This document shows positions 25,276 through 26,889 of a DNA stretch of 26,889 nt, in pieces. Source of the stretch: Prorocentrum cordatum (Eukaryota > Sar > Dinophyceae > Prorocentrales > Prorocentraceae); the NCBI GenBank assembly GCA_963575745.1, contig CAUYUJ010004725.1, forward strand, positions 479,087 through 505,975, written 5' to 3'. The stretch's first letter is position 1, and each line of letters opens with the position of its first letter. A model generated the notes under the pieces. That model worked only from the letters and a program-made list of their open reading frames with translations. It had not been told where the DNA came from and ran no database searches. Made by a program: the position numbers and the translations under genes.

Positions 25276-26889
25276 TCGGCTCGTCAGGCTGTCAGGACCA
25301 ACCTTATCAAGAGCGTGGTCAAGACGGGACAGGAGCTCAGCAAAGTGGGACTCAAGATCGCCAAAAAGTCAGTCATCATGTGCACCACCATGCAGGACGC
25401 GCACATGGTGGCCAAAGCTATCAAATTGAAAGGGTTCACGGTGAAAGTTGCTCGGCAGGCCGCATACTTGGGAATAGACTTCTCATGTGGGCGTGGAGGC
25501 CGAGCCACTCGCACCCAGAGGCAAGCTAAACATAAGCGCATGAATGGTCAAATCGTTCGGTATTGTCGTGTTGGGAAAAGATATCAGCAGTTATCCAAGT
25601 TAGAAAAGAACGGAGGCCAGCCTGCGGGCACCTACGGCTTCCAAATCCACGGAATTTTCGGAGAGCAGTTGAAAAGGTGTCGACGGAGGCTAGGGCAGAC
25701 ATGTGGAAGTGGAGTTCGCGGTCGATGTTTGACGACATTATTAGACCTCAGGGCACCGTCGTGTGACCCAGGGGTATCATATCCAGTTCGCTGCATCGAT
25801 TTGTGGATGGACTCCTGGCAGTCTCAGCCTGACCTGCGGAAGAGCATCAAGTATGTATGGCCACGGATCGTGGCAGATATGCGAGGTCGGCCGTCCAAAG
25901 ATCAAGTTCGTGCTGTTAAGGGGCCCATCTCCGCCACAATAATGACACTGCTCAAGCTGGAGTGGGACCCAGTCAGTACGTCGGTTTGGTCATATGCGTC
26001 TCAGCACAACACGACGGAGGAGTGGCAGTTCCCAGATGAGATCTTCACGGGCAATAGGTGGCTGGACAATCACCGAGGGCTGCTTGCAGATGTTCGAAAG
26101 TCGGCTGAACTTATGCAATGGCGCCAAGCAGCTCGACATTATTGTGGAGGAGGCATGGAGGCAGGGGTCGACAATGAGTCCCTACGTCTTCTACTGCTTC
26201 AGGTGTCTCAACTCCCACATGGGCTGCGCCTGGCCGAGGTGCTGGTCAACATTGCCACAGGAGGCTTCTGGACGAAGCAGCGGAAGGTCGATGAACTCAA
26301 GGGCTATCGAGGTAATGCACTATGCGACCGATGTCGGGAACACCCTGAGACTCCATGCCATCGAGCGTGGGGTTGCCCCAAGAACACCGGCTCCCCATCC
26401 TACATGGCCTCGGAGGAGCTGGTGCCTCAGGCACTGACGCAGGTCGACACGGCTGAGTGTTTCTGGCTGAGGGGCCTCATCCCGTCCCAATGGCTGGTGG
26501 TCCCGACGGCGCCGACTGAAGCCCAGTGGGAGGTTGTCGGCATCAACGGCTTGACCCAGGGCGTGTTTGGAGAGGGTTCACCAGCGGCACCAATTCAGAT
26601 ATATGGTGACGCCAGCGGTGGAGCTGACTCGGCCATGACAAGGCTGAGACGAGTAGGTGTCGCGATTGTGTGCACAGAGCAGATATTTCCAGAGTTGCTG
26701 ATCACGGGTGCTGTCTTCGGCCCCTTGGAAGGCGACCGCCAGGTCGTACCCAGAGGCGAACTGATGGCCCTGTACATGGCACTGTGGACTACCTCTAGAT
26801 ATTTGACCTACACCACTGACTGCGAGGCGGTCGCACAGGGGTGGTACGAGAAACGGTTCGCTCAACCCGCGGGGCTTGATGCAGACCTA
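25276..26889 (+). CDS. 5'-truncated non-LTR retrotransposon: RT C-terminus, zinc ribbon, RNase H (runs off window)
   Basis: One frame (25276, 25279 and so on) is open for 538 codons to the last base, so the protein is incomplete at its 3' end. It starts in RT sequence already past the catalytic motifs: SKVGLKIAKKSVIMCTT, then AAYLGIDFSCGRGG. A basic linker follows, then TYGFQIHGI and a GSGVRGRCLTTLLDL segment. A Cys/His ribbon lies at about 26326-26380 (CDRC, CHRAWGC). RNase H shows three acidic catalytic positions: Asp in YGDASGG (26608), Glu in PRGELMAL (26758) and Asp in YTTDCEAV (26818); the fourth should lie beyond the window. The first ATG is 25378, but the fragment begins mid-domain at the CCT array, so this is a truncated copy and not a gene with its own start. 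It is a different lineage from LINE-A and LINE-B, in which I see no RNase H. Confidence 0.85.

Overview
The window is nuclear DNA from a dinoflagellate. The decisive sign is an exact 22-nt match to the dinoflagellate spliced leader (DinoSL) on the minus strand at 11721-11742. The retroelement families, high GC and long trinucleotide arrays (CCT/GGA, CAT, GAC, CTG) agree. I cannot name the genus from the sequence alone. There are no rRNA, tRNA or CRISPR features and no bacterial-type operons. Almost everything is retrotransposon or simple repeat.

Layout, left to right. 61-1170 (minus) is one possible host exon, rich in Ala/Pro with a charged coiled coil. About 2290-3830 (minus) is a heavily decayed non-LTR retrotransposon, LINE-A, with a degraded DinoSL relic upstream at 4544-4563. 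4565-6580 is simple-sequence and tandem-repeat DNA. About 6590-11742 (minus) is a second, related and nearly full-length non-LTR element, LINE-B: DinoSL relic, ORF1, then ORF2 with AP-endonuclease, reverse transcriptase (RT) and a C-terminal zinc knuckle. It is broken only by frameshifts. 11743-13530 is again simple repeat. 13531-23119 is a complete minus-strand Ty1/copia-type LTR retrotransposon of 9,589 bp with 96-bp LTRs (93/96 identical), inserted into a CAT/ATC array. 24650-25275 is a roughly 625-bp CCT array abutting a 5'-truncated plus-strand non-LTR element (25276 to the window end) that carries an RNase H domain and stays open to the last base.

The most notable points are these. LINE-B begins with a genomic DinoSL, so it looks like a reverse-transcribed trans-spliced mRNA. 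The copia element carries an extra domain between protease and integrase with a CxxGxxRS loop, most like the C-terminal domain of RapZ. The copia copy has four separable lesions: a +1 shift inside the Gag zinc knuckle, a UGA directly after the protease DEG motif, an Asp-to-Gly change at the first integrase catalytic position, and a frameshift in RNase H. All four elements border trinucleotide arrays.

All identifications come from reading translations and comparing copies within the window. No database search was run.
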